The translations under genes were made by a program, and so were the position numbers. From assembly GCA_023245385.1 (NCBI GenBank), contig JAHFKM010000006.1, forward strand, positions 1 to 22,272: a stretch of DNA of 22,272 nt. Reading direction: 5' to 3'. Every line of letters begins with the position of its first letter. Position 1 is the first letter of the stretch. The stretch comes from an archaeon (lineage in GTDB: Archaea > Nanobdellota > Nanobdellia > SCGC-AAA011-G17 > GW2011-AR18). The notes under the pieces are model-generated. The model worked only from the letters and a program-made list of their open reading frames with translations. It was not told where the DNA came from and searched no databases. Positions 7,137-13,934 of this stretch are shown piece by piece.

Positions 7137-7216
7137 CACCCCCCACCGCCAAGAATAGGTGTGCATGCAGCAAGCAAGAGTGTAAGAGCGAGAAGTACAA
7201 CAGTTACGAGTTTCAT
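7133..7216 (-). CDS. Tiny putative lipoprotein (27 aa)
   Basis: The minus-strand frame from ATG 7216 to TAA 7133 encodes MKLVTVVLLALTLLLAACTP and then ILGGGGC. This is a textbook signal peptide with a lipobox (LAAC, Cys18) and almost no mature protein. Such entericidin-like or short archaeal lipopeptides exist, but a 27-codon frame can arise by chance, so the composition is the main support. A possible TATA-like box (CTTAATAAGG, about 7239-7248) lies at a plausible distance. Its end overlaps the convergent small membrane gene by 4 bp. Confidence 0.45.
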   Translation of the reverse strand: MKLVTVVLLALTLLLAACTPILGGGGC

Positions 7217-7276
7217 AACTTTTTATAATAAAACTACCTTATTAAGATGATTCTTCTCTTTAAAAGAGTAAAAACA

Positions 7277-7285
7277 TTTATATAT
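7277..7285 (+). promoter_or_regulatory. TATA box for the membrane protein pair
   Basis: TTTATATAT is centred 25 nt before ATG 7306. It is the best TATA match in this part of the window and indicates a leaderless transcript for the two-gene unit 7306-8117. Confidence 0.65.
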
Positions 7286-7305
7286 TCAAATAAATAAAGA
7301 GTAAG

Positions 7306-7833
7306 ATGGAAAAAAAGAGGATGGGAAAGAAAGGACAGTTACTTGAATCTCCTTTACCTCAAGTTGCTCAACCACAAGAAGTTTCACACCCTCAACAACC
7401 TTCCAATATTCTTCTTCTATCTCTCCTTGTTTTTGTAGGAATAAGTCTTATGCTCTCTTTTGTAAATCCCCTTCTGGTCATTTTCTCAAATCAAGGAATT
7501 ATTTTGGTAAGTCAAATAGCCGGCGCTTTCGCTCTCTTAAGTCTTTTAAGCGTGCTTTTTGCTTTAATAAAAAAACAAAAAAGAATAATATTTCTCTGTG
7601 AATCTTTAAGCATAATCCTCTTTAACACAGCATTTATCTATCCAGGAGCCTTACTCACACTAAGCGCTTCTCTTCTCCTTTGTTTAGTAAGTATTCTCTT
7701 CGCACTAAGATCAATAAAGAAGCAGGAAGAAAAACAAATCAATATTCTAGCTTTAGTTGCAGCTCTTCTCCTTTTCCTCCTTCAAGTAACTGTAGGAATA
7801 TTAATCCTAACAGGAGTGTTAAGCGCAGCATGA
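7306..7833 (+). CDS. Multi-pass membrane protein, unrecognised
   Basis: This 175-aa protein has a basic, Gln/Pro-rich cytoplasmic-type N-terminus (about 1-33) and then four to five hydrophobic helices at roughly 34-60, 65-88, 92-110, 112-132 and 145-172. Basic loops such as KKQKR and RSIKKQEEK follow the positive-inside rule. No conserved polar motif suggests a transporter or enzyme, and no family is recognised. The leaderless promoter at 7277-7285 fixes the start. Its stop overlaps the next start (ATGA, 7830-7833), so it forms a coupled pair with another small membrane protein and they may form a complex. Confidence 0.8.
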   Translation: MEKKRMGKKGQLLESPLPQVAQPQEVSHPQQPSNILLLSLLVFVGISLMLSFVNPLLVIFSNQGIILVSQIAGAFALLSLLSVLFALIKKQKRIIFLCESLSIILFNTAFIYPGALLTLSASLLLCLVSILFALRSIKKQEEKQINILALVAALLLFLLQVTVGILILTGVLSAA

Positions 7834-8117
7834 ACATTTCAAAAGGAGATATGATTACAATTCTCGGTTTGTTCTTCTCTGTAATGAGTGGTATCGTCTT
7901 TAGTATTGTAGCGAGCTTATTTTATAAAATTTATACCTTTTCTGGATACCTCTCTGTTCCAGGGCAGGCAGTAATTTTCGCTAACTTGCTCGCGATACTA
8001 GGAGTGAGCACTTCGCTCTATGGTATTGTAAAAAAAGGCTCGAAGAAATTAGGAATTGCAGGAATAATAGTAGGTCTTTTAGTAACAGCACTCCCGTACA
8101 TCCTTCTCTTCTTTTAA
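7830..8117 (+). CDS. Small three-helix membrane protein, unrecognised
   Basis: This 95-aa protein has three hydrophobic helices, roughly at 8-30, 40-62 and 74-94, with a basic KKGSKK loop before the last. ATG 7830 overlaps the previous stop by 4 nt. The same frame is open further upstream, but that part only shadows the previous gene and is polar and serine-rich. Its 3' end overlaps the convergent DUF2203-like gene by 4 bp. Function is unknown; the tight coupling points to a partnership with the upstream membrane protein. Confidence 0.75.
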   Translation: MNISKGDMITILGLFFSVMSGIVFSIVASLFYKIYTFSGYLSVPGQAVIFANLLAILGVSTSLYGIVKKGSKKLGIAGIIVGLLVTALPYILLFF

Positions 8118-8533
8118 TTTTTATGCTGCTCTTTTTCTAAGTCTTTAAGCACAGAAATAGGTTTCCTTTCTGAATACCCAGAATCAATCTCATGCCAGTA
8201 AGAAATATTATTTTCACCGAATTTCCAACATAACAAAATATCTTTCCCCCTATGGCGTGAATAAAAGTCAACCAAACCATTATCCAAATCTTTCACAATA
8301 CATCCCTTTCCTTCTAAAACTTCAAGATACTTATAAAAATCAAACGAAAGCTTATGATATTTTTTATTTAGGCGCAAACTAAGAAGATTATATTCATAAT
8401 GATAATCTTCAAAATCTATTTCTACAGAATCAAGCAAAGAAAGCGCTCGTTTAATCCTAATAAGTTTTTTTAATCCATACTGAAGCGTAGGTAAAATTTG
8501 TTCTGCTTGTTCCAAACTAAAATATTTCTTCAT
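8114..8533 (-). CDS. DUF2203-like protein
   Basis: This 139-aa soluble protein has an N-terminal helical part starting KYFSLEQAEQILPTL, like the FTLEEA...LLP start of DUF2203. The family-typical C-terminal stretch follows: KDLDNGLVDFYSRHRGKDIL, then CWKFGE, YWHEIDSGYSERKPI. The WHE and C-W-K-F-G-E motifs are conserved in the family, whose function is unknown. Start: ATG 8533 is preceded by GAGGCC and, further up, a TTTAAATT box (about 8568-8580), so a short leader is likely. It is convergent with the membrane pair and separated from the enolase-like gene by about 210 bp. Confidence 0.8.
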   Translation of the reverse strand: MKKYFSLEQAEQILPTLQYGLKKLIRIKRALSLLDSVEIDFEDYHYEYNLLSLRLNKKYHKLSFDFYKYLEVLEGKGCIVKDLDNGLVDFYSRHRGKDILLCWKFGENNISYWHEIDSGYSERKPISVLKDLEKEQHKN

Positions 8534-8592
8534 AGGAGGCCTCGAGATAGATAGCTTTAGTTCTCTGATAATTTAAAGGTTTCGTTTTACTT

Positions 8593-8610
8593 GGCCTCGC
8601 GTGGAAATTA
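8593..8610 (+). repeat. Solo copy of the MITE terminal repeat
   Basis: GGCCTCGCGTGGAAATTA differs at one base from the left end of the 278-bp MITE-like element at 15438. No matching inverted end is visible nearby, so this looks like a remnant or a solo end. Apart from this, 8534-8742 holds only the DUF2203 promoter region and a short CTGTATACAG palindrome (8713-8722). Confidence 0.55.
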
Positions 8611-8742
8611 ATTTGCTTACTTTCTGATCATTATATACCCTTCTTCCCCCAAAGGTATTCTTTCCGGCAATCTATTTCTGCTCCATATCCTATTGACAAA
8701 GCCTTGAAAATACTGTATACAGATGAAACAAAATAATTTTTA

Positions 8743-9657
8743 TCATGAATTTTTTTTAAGCGTGTTTTTAAGAGAGCCTAATTTTTTTGCAATAGTTTTA
8801 TTTTTTACCGGTATTTTTATAATAGGTAACGCGAGTGCTACTGCGAGTGTTTCTTCTCCTTCTTGAAGTGAGTAAAAAATGTTGACAGCTTTTTCTTTAA
8901 GAGTTTTAGTAATAAGATCTAGTTCTTGAACAGAACTAAAAAAGAGGAGAGTCGCGTTCGCGACAAAGTGAGTTGGGGCGTAGGGTTGACAGACAAAAGT
9001 GGTTGTTTTGAGTTGTTCTGTAAGAAAAGCGTAGTCTTCCTGTGAGTCTGTTACGCTAGCCTGTTCGATGTATATGAGTTTGTATTTTTTGCCGAGTTCA
9101 AGAACTTTTTGTAATTCTGTTTGTTTGGAAAAGTTAACGCCAAGTTGGATAGTGAAGTCAAAGGAAAGGTTTAATGTGGAAATGATTTTACTAAGTTCCT
9201 CGAGGATTGTTTCTTCAGAGAGTTCGTTAAAGTTTTTAAGAGTACGATAACTTTCTTTTTGAAGTTGTTCATTGGCGAGTGTTGCTTTGTCAAAGCTTGC
9301 TGCGTCGAGTGAGAGCGCTAAGAATTCGATGCCATTTTCTTTTTTAAGGATCACATGCATTGGTCTTGGTACTTGTTTGATAGTGGGATAAAAGAAAGTG
9401 AGAGGGAGTGCGTTAAGTGTTGCGAGTTGAAGCGCGCGAACAAATTCACGATCTTGAGAGGAAAAGATTTGGGTGATCTTTGAAAAGTCCTCCGCTGAAA
9501 AAATACTCATTGTACTTATTTTCGCATTAAGTTCTTCAAGAGAAGAGTGAGCTGATAATTGGAAAGGTATTTCTCCTGATCCTTGGTCTGTAAGAACAGT
9601 GAGCATCGGGTGAAAGAAAAATAATTTTTTCTTGAAGAGAAGTTTGGTGATGATCAT
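8743..9657 (-). CDS. Degenerate enolase-like protein (probable pseudoenzyme)
   Basis: This 304-aa protein matches the enolase layout from end to end by eye. The N-terminal strand region (about 2-40) resembles the family start. The stretch at about 97-142 aligns with the N-domain/barrel junction (RPMHVILKKENGIEFLALSL for the PVPM...LQEFMIVPVGA region). YIEQAS (Glu198) stands for the SIEDP motif, and EGEETLAVALALPIIKI for the SGETED...QIK segment. Key residues are gone: Gly173 replaces the first metal aspartate, Gln/Pro224-225 the third metal ligand, Phe the catalytic lysine, and the GDEGG loop is missing. Glu111, Glu198 and Lys281 may remain. It is about 100 residues shorter than true enolases. 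Context fits: archaeal rpoK usually sits beside eno, as here (8 nt gap). Catalysis is unlikely; a structural role is inference. Confidence 0.6.
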   Translation of the reverse strand: MIITKLLFKKKLFFFHPMLTVLTDQGSGEIPFQLSAHSSLEELNAKISTMSIFSAEDFSKITQIFSSQDREFVRALQLATLNALPLTFFYPTIKQVPRPMHVILKKENGIEFLALSLDAASFDKATLANEQLQKESYRTLKNFNELSEETILEELSKIISTLNLSFDFTIQLGVNFSKQTELQKVLELGKKYKLIYIEQASVTDSQEDYAFLTEQLKTTTFVCQPYAPTHFVANATLLFFSSVQELDLITKTLKEKAVNIFYSLQEGEETLAVALALPIIKIPVKNKTIAKKLGSLKNTLKKNS

Positions 9658-9665
9658 TGAAGATC

Positions 9666-9872
9666 TTATGCCCTTTTCTGAGGCATTGGTCTTTTTATGA
9701 GGATAGGGAGGATTCCTTTTACAAGTTCCATCTTCGCTATTTCGATGGTGTTATAGTTTATTTTTTCAAGATCTTCTTCTTTGAGGTTGAGAAGAAGTGG
9801 TGCGCCCATTGCGAGTTGAAGTGCCCGCGCGCCGATGAGTCGTGCCCGTTCGTATTTTGTAAGTGTTTCCAT
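9666..9872 (-). CDS. rpoK: DNA-directed RNA polymerase subunit K (Rpb6/omega homolog)
   Basis: This 68-aa protein carries the Rpb6/omega signature: LTKYERARLIGARALQLAMG near the N-terminus, then IEIAKMELVKGILPILIKRP. The subunit clamps the large subunit of RNA polymerase and aids assembly. Start: ATG 9872 gives METLTKYE, the family start, one base after the rrp42 stop. The frame extends 14 codons further, but that part lies inside rrp42. It is in the exosome operon and followed 8 nt later by the enolase-like gene, recalling the rpoK-eno pairing found across archaea. Confidence 0.95.
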   Translation of the reverse strand: METLTKYERARLIGARALQLAMGAPLLLNLKEEDLEKINYNTIEIAKMELVKGILPILIKRPMPQKRA

Positions 9873-9873
9873 T

Positions 9874-10647
9874 TTAGATGTGTCTCCGTAGTTCTTCTGT
9901 TTTTTCTTGTGCAATTTCTACCATCTTATTGATATCTTCAAAGCTAAGTCCTTTATCTCCACCTTTTTGAAGTGCGCAGATGTTCCCGTTTTCCAAGAAT
10001 GCGACAGTAAGACGTGCGTCCATTTGTGCTTCTTCTGTTTTTCCCGGATCTACGATGAAACTGTCTCCGATCTTGAAAACAGTGCATGAAACTGGGAAGC
10101 ACTGAAGGGGGAGTTTTTCGTTTGAGAGTTCTCCATATTGAATTTTGTCTTCGACAAGTTTTGGGAATTTTGCGTCTTTAAGTGCCACGAGCGCTGCGAG
10201 TGCTGCTGCGTCAAAGAGATTGCCATCATCATTAAGAGGATAAATATCGATGAGAATGATCCACATTTTTTCTCCGGATCTTATGCAGAGTTTTTTAAAG
10301 TCAAGGGCTTTTCCTTCTCTGATTGACCTGTCTACAACCCGGGAAAGTTCAATAGAATTAATATTTGGCGGCCCTGATTCAAATTCTGGGCTTGAAAGGG
10401 GAAGGAGTTCTGCGTTGACCATAATACTTCCTTCATCTGGCTTATCAGAGTAGGGTTGTCCAATTTCTGTTTTTATTCCGACAACAACTTCTGTTTCACC
10501 TATTGTAACGCGCGCTGATCCTTCTGCGCTTTTAGGTGATATTCCTGTTTCAACAGTAATAGGTCTGTAACTTGTGAATGATCTTCCGTCTTCTCTGCTT
10601 CCTTTTTTGAGGGTGTTGAGTAAATGTTCTTTGAGGATGGTATTCAT
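9874..10647 (-). CDS. rrp42: Exosome complex subunit Rrp42
   Basis: This 257-aa RNase PH-fold protein pairs with Rrp41 in the hexameric ring of the archaeal exosome, which degrades RNA phosphorolytically and can add tails. Features include the early REDGRSFTSYRPI segment, a central core (GIKTEIGQPYSDKPDEGSIM) and a C-terminal lobe with DPGKTEEAQMDARLTVAF. Rrp42 is the non-catalytic partner but contributes to RNA binding. Length is normal for archaea (about 260). The start overlaps the rrp41 stop by 4 nt (ATGA) and has GGGAGGAAGT before it. Confidence 0.97.
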   Translation of the reverse strand: MNTILKEHLLNTLKKGSREDGRSFTSYRPITVETGISPKSAEGSARVTIGETEVVVGIKTEIGQPYSDKPDEGSIMVNAELLPLSSPEFESGPPNINSIELSRVVDRSIREGKALDFKKLCIRSGEKMWIILIDIYPLNDDGNLFDAAALAALVALKDAKFPKLVEDKIQYGELSNEKLPLQCFPVSCTVFKIGDSFIVDPGKTEEAQMDARLTVAFLENGNICALQKGGDKGLSFEDINKMVEIAQEKTEELRRHI

Positions 10648-11348
10648 ACTTCCTCCCTATATCTATCTTTGAGTGCTTGGATTTGAATGGTTCTTATGTG
10701 TTCGCAGCCTTTTTTTGCGAGAGCGAGAGCTTCCATAAGTTTCTCTTTAGTAATTTCACCATCATCTTGGAGGAGAGTTACTTGTCCTGTTCTGACACTC
10801 ATAGCGATGGGAATGTCTGCCATTCCTCCTTCAAAATCTTCTTCTTCCTTTGTAACGTCTAGAACTACCTTATCACCTATTCTTCCTATTGCTACTGCGC
10901 TGATAAGATCTTTCATAGGAATGCCTGCGTCTGCAAGTGCCATTGCTGCCGCGGTGATTCCCGCGCATCGTGTTCCTGCATCTGTTTGGATGAGTTCTAC
11001 AAAAATGTCAATGACTGTGCTTGGGAATGCTTCTAAGTCTAAAACTGGTGTGAGCGCTTTTTCCATGACAAGAGAAATTTCTCTACTTCTTCTGCTTGGT
11101 CCTGGTCTTACACGTTCTCCTGATCCTGAGAAGGCGAGCATATTATAATTGCATCTAAGAATTGCACGTTGAGGGTCTTGGAGGAATTGAGGATAAAGTT
11201 CCCGTGGTCCGTAAACTGCTGCAACTGCGTGAGTTTTTCCAACTTTGAGCATCGCACTTCCTGTCGCTCTTGGAATGATGCCTACCTTTGCTTCGATTGG
11301 CCTGAGTTCATCTGGTTTTCTTCCATCAAATCTTTTATCGTAATTCAT
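10644..11348 (-). CDS. rrp41: Exosome complex catalytic subunit Rrp41
   Basis: This 234-aa RNase PH-family protein is the active phosphorolytic subunit of the exosome. It has the family opening DKRFDGRKPDELRPI, the arginine-rich RRSREISLVMEKAL (about 85-98), the GTRCAGITAAAMALADAGIP segment and the acidic DVTKEEEDFEGG...DIPIA region that contains the catalytic aspartate. GGAGAACACC precedes the ATG, which overlaps the rrp4 stop (ATGA, 11345-11348). Length and motifs are standard. Confidence 0.97.
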   Translation of the reverse strand: MNYDKRFDGRKPDELRPIEAKVGIIPRATGSAMLKVGKTHAVAAVYGPRELYPQFLQDPQRAILRCNYNMLAFSGSGERVRPGPSRRSREISLVMEKALTPVLDLEAFPSTVIDIFVELIQTDAGTRCAGITAAAMALADAGIPMKDLISAVAIGRIGDKVVLDVTKEEEDFEGGMADIPIAMSVRTGQVTLLQDDGEITKEKLMEALALAKKGCEHIRTIQIQALKDRYREEV

Positions 11349-12034
11349 TGGTGTTCTCCTTCAAGGAATGCTTTGATTCTGTCTGTAAGTCCTGAGATGT
11401 GGCTTTCTGCTTCTATTTTTTCTATTGCTCTGACTGCGATAAGCTCTTTGTGTGAGTCTTCTCCTGAGATCCAGACAAGGCCGTTTTGTCCTACTGATAT
11501 TTTGCAGTTTGTAGTTTCTTTGATAAGAGAGATCATACTTCCTTGTTTTCCTATGATTCGTGGAACTTTTGAGGGCGTGACGCTGATGATTCTTCCTGGT
11601 CCGAGTTTGCGTAGTCCTGATCCTTTCATTGTCAAGTCAATAAGTCTTCCTCCTGCTGCGACTGCAGTGATCTGACAGACGATCCAGTCTTCGAAATTAT
11701 AATATTGGCTGAGGTCTGCTGTTTTTTCTATGAATTCTGTTGATGCGTCTCTGAGTGCGAGGTTTGCTTCGAATGCCCAGTCGATGTCTACTCTCCATCC
11801 ACTAAATCCCATACCGACAACTTTGCCGAGGATAATATCATTTTTTTTCGGGATGTATTTTCCTGATAAAGGAATAAGTTTGATAAGTCTACCACTAATA
11901 TTGACAAGTCCTACTTTTGTTGCGATAAGTTTTTCTCCTTCTCTGAGAACGTCTGTTCCTGGAAGATAGTCCATACCTTCTGCGAGTTCTTCTCCAGGTA
12001 CAACAATTGCTTTGTCTTGAATAAGTAAGGCCAT
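11345..12034 (-). CDS. rrp4: Exosome RNA-binding cap subunit Rrp4
   Basis: This 229-aa protein forms the cap of the exosome ring and feeds RNA into it. The N-terminal domain has the VVPGEELAEG start. It is followed by an S1 domain (about 65-135, DIILGKVVGMGFSGWRVDID) and a KH domain (about 145-205, with RIIGKQGSMISLIKETTNC and its G-K-x-G loop). Length is normal. It starts one base after the SBDS stop and overlaps rrp41 by 4 nt. Confidence 0.97.
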   Translation of the reverse strand: MALLIQDKAIVVPGEELAEGMDYLPGTDVLREGEKLIATKVGLVNISGRLIKLIPLSGKYIPKKNDIILGKVVGMGFSGWRVDIDWAFEANLALRDASTEFIEKTADLSQYYNFEDWIVCQITAVAAGGRLIDLTMKGSGLRKLGPGRIISVTPSKVPRIIGKQGSMISLIKETTNCKISVGQNGLVWISGEDSHKELIAVRAIEKIEAESHISGLTDRIKAFLEGEHQ

Positions 12035-12035
12035 C

Positions 12036-12734
12036 TTATTTTGCTCCTATGATTTTTAGTTCAAAGTCTCCTTTTGTGATATTATTTAAACTAGTTTCCA
12101 ATTCTTCTTGAAGTCCTGCTGGAATTTCAACTGTTGCCATGAGGCTTCCATCTGTATCCCATGTCTCTTTAAGAATTTTTGTGAGATGTTTGAGAACTGA
12201 GAGTGCTTTTCCGAGGTGTTTGACTGAGATCCTGAGGTAGAGTTGTCTTGTTTCAAATTTGATAGGAAGGTGGAGTTGTAATCCTTTGACAATATCATGG
12301 AGTTGAGCTTCTGCTGTTTTATGAGGATCTATTCTTATTTTCGCATCTGAGAGTGCTGTTTCAATTCTGTTCGGCGGGTGTGGTCTTTTTGTAGTGGGAT
12401 CGATAACATTCCTGTGAATAAGTTGAACAATTTGTTTTTTGCGTTGTTCCATTTCGCTTTTAAGCATATCCTCAGTGAGAGGAACATGTCCTTCTTTGAG
12501 GATGATTGCTGCTACTGCAAGTGCTTTATCCGTGGTGAAAATTTTTTGCATGTCCTGTGCTGACGCTCTTGTTCCTTTTTTCGCATCTTCGAAGATTTCT
12601 TCAAGAACGAGAACTTGCTCAAGAGAAACATTTTTCCCCTGTTTGTACGCTTGAGCTTCTTCTGGGTTGATGAGAATTTCAAATTCTTTTCCCCCCTTAC
12701 GAAGTTTCGCGATGACTGATTTTTCTTTTGGCAT
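12036..12734 (-). CDS. Ribosome maturation protein SBDS (Sdo1)
   Basis: This 232-aa protein has the three SBDS domains: the N-terminal FYSH-like part (VIAKLRKGGKEFEILINPEE, with DAKKGTRAS about 50-58), the central helical domain (VPLTEDMLKSEMEQRKKQIV and the PHPPNRIETAL motif) and the C-terminal ferredoxin-like RNA-binding domain. SBDS releases the aIF6/eIF6 anti-association factor from new large subunits. It sits between psmA (2 nt gap) and rrp4 (1 nt gap), the usual archaeal order, linking ribosome maturation to RNA decay. Confidence 0.96.
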   Translation of the reverse strand: MPKEKSVIAKLRKGGKEFEILINPEEAQAYKQGKNVSLEQVLVLEEIFEDAKKGTRASAQDMQKIFTTDKALAVAAIILKEGHVPLTEDMLKSEMEQRKKQIVQLIHRNVIDPTTKRPHPPNRIETALSDAKIRIDPHKTAEAQLHDIVKGLQLHLPIKFETRQLYLRISVKHLGKALSVLKHLTKILKETWDTDGSLMATVEIPAGLQEELETSLNNITKGDFELKIIGAK

Positions 12735-12736
12735 TG

Positions 12737-13462
12737 TTATTGGATTTTTTTGAGTTTTCTAAGGTAATCTTTGCTTATTTTTTTAAAGAGACGATCACTT
12801 GTTTTGAGATATGCGCCGTCTATTCTTTCAATGTCAAATTCTTTTCCGAAAACTTTACGCATGGCGTTGATGCCAAGTTTGATTCCTTGTTCAATAGTAA
12901 GGTCTTCAGCGTATTCTTTTTCAAGGATTTCTTTAAGTGGCGTTTCTGCTTCTCCAAGTGCTGTTGCTTTATAGCGAAAGTAGATACCTGTAACGTCTGT
13001 AACATATAGTTGTGGTCCTTCATCATCTACACCTGCGAAAAGGATTGAGACTCCGAAAGGCCTTGCTCCTCCATATTGAGTGAACGCTTGTTTCATATTT
13101 GCTATTTCTTTAACAAGACTTAGGGTATCTATTGCTGAATCATAAGTGACTCTGTTTTGTTGCGCGAGAAGTTGTGCGCGTTCTATGAGGACTCTTCCAT
13201 CCATGAGAAATCCTGTTGCGCTTGCGCCGATGTGGTCATCTATTTGAAAAACTTTTTCTATACTTTCTGGAATGATAAGTACTTCGATAACTCTTTTATC
13301 TGCGAGAAGGAGAACACCATCTTTGCAGACAATACCTAAACTGGTAGTTCCTTGTCTAACTGCTTTTTTTGCGTATTCTACTTGTAAGAGTCTCCCGTCT
13401 GGGCTGAACATGGTGCTACTTCTATCGTAGCCCATCATTTGGTGGCTGATTGTTGGTTGCAT
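12737..13462 (-). CDS. psmA: 20S proteasome alpha subunit
   Basis: This 241-aa protein forms the outer rings of the 20S proteasome and gates substrate entry. It has the alpha-specific N-terminal helix signature GYDRSSTMFSPDGRLLQVEY, the KKAVRQGTTSLGI strand region and GGARPFGVSILFAG. It lacks the catalytic N-terminal threonine of beta subunits, as expected. Start: ATG 13462 is preceded by AGGAGGAAGC, one of the strongest ribosome sites in the window, which settles it over the internal ATGs eight and nine codons later. Confidence 0.97.
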   Translation of the reverse strand: MQPTISHQMMGYDRSSTMFSPDGRLLQVEYAKKAVRQGTTSLGIVCKDGVLLLADKRVIEVLIIPESIEKVFQIDDHIGASATGFLMDGRVLIERAQLLAQQNRVTYDSAIDTLSLVKEIANMKQAFTQYGGARPFGVSILFAGVDDEGPQLYVTDVTGIYFRYKATALGEAETPLKEILEKEYAEDLTIEQGIKLGINAMRKVFGKEFDIERIDGAYLKTSDRLFKKISKDYLRKLKKIQ

Positions 13463-13474
13463 TGCTTCCTCCTT

Positions 13475-13825
13475 TTAATGAGCGATAAATTTGTTTCTAG
13501 CTTTATGTAATGTTCCAGAAACTCCTCGTGTCGTGAGGATGAGATCTCTCTTATTAATTTTTCTAATAAAGAGAAGTGCTGCTTTGAGATGATTAAGTGA
13601 AGATGCTGATACTCTAATAATACCTTTGTTTTTATACCAATCATCAAGGAGACTTATCCCTGCGCGTGCTTGTCCAAGCCTGCCGAGGAACTGCGTTGTT
13701 TCTTTGAGAATTGCTTCTTTTATTTCTTGAAAAGTAAAGGGTGTTTGTGAGAACGCTTCAAAGACAAGGTATCTTCGTTTTTCTTTTAGGCTAGGCAATA
13801 ATGGTGCCAGTTTTTGTGCTTTCAT
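13475..13825 (-). CDS. rnp2: RNase P protein component 2 (Pop5/Rnp2)
   Basis: This 116-aa protein matches archaeal Pop5: LPSLKEKRRYLVFEAFS at the N-terminus, a helical middle (LGRLGQARAGISLLDDWYKN), then GIIRVSASSLNHLKAALLFI and the end TTRGVSGTLHKARNKF. Pop5 binds RNase P RNA with Rpp30 and supports removal of tRNA 5' leaders. An in-frame TAA two codons upstream fixes the ATG at 13825. It is the first gene of the exosome/proteasome operon; the promoter is at 13887-13898 and the leader is about 40 nt. Confidence 0.92.
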   Translation of the reverse strand: MKAQKLAPLLPSLKEKRRYLVFEAFSQTPFTFQEIKEAILKETTQFLGRLGQARAGISLLDDWYKNKGIIRVSASSLNHLKAALLFIRKINKRDLILTTRGVSGTLHKARNKFIAH

Positions 13826-13886
13826 AAGTTATAACAGAGAACTGATCTGTCTTTCTCCTTTCTCGTACAGAAATGTGATGTTTCGG

Positions 13887-13898
13887 AAATATATAAAG
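13887..13898 (-). promoter_or_regulatory. TATA box of the rnp2-psmA-exosome operon
   Basis: CTTTATATATTT on the minus strand is a near-consensus archaeal box. Transcription would start near 13867, giving a leader of about 40 nt before rnp2. The genes that follow have gaps of 13 nt or less or overlaps down to 8743, so this probably drives the whole unit. Confidence 0.6.
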
Positions 13899-13909
13899 TT
13901 TTTTGTCTG

Positions 13910-13934
13910 AAAAAAGTGTATAAAATAAAAAATT
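13910..13934 (-). terminator. Oligo-T terminator candidate after dnaG
   Basis: Just past the dnaG stop the minus strand has T-runs (six T, then TATTTTAT, then six T). Archaeal RNA polymerase stops at such U-tracts without needing a hairpin. It lies directly before the next promoter, which fits a transcription unit boundary. Confidence 0.4.

Noticed and set aside
8536..8543. GGCCTCG near the DUF2203 start as a second MITE end
   Set aside because: It matches for seven bases only, in the same orientation as the solo end at 8593, so it cannot form an inverted pair.
9657..13339. Many plus-strand open frames opposite the exosome operon
   Set aside because: They are antisense shadows of well-identified conserved genes, with Ser/Cys/Phe-rich translations and no supporting starts.
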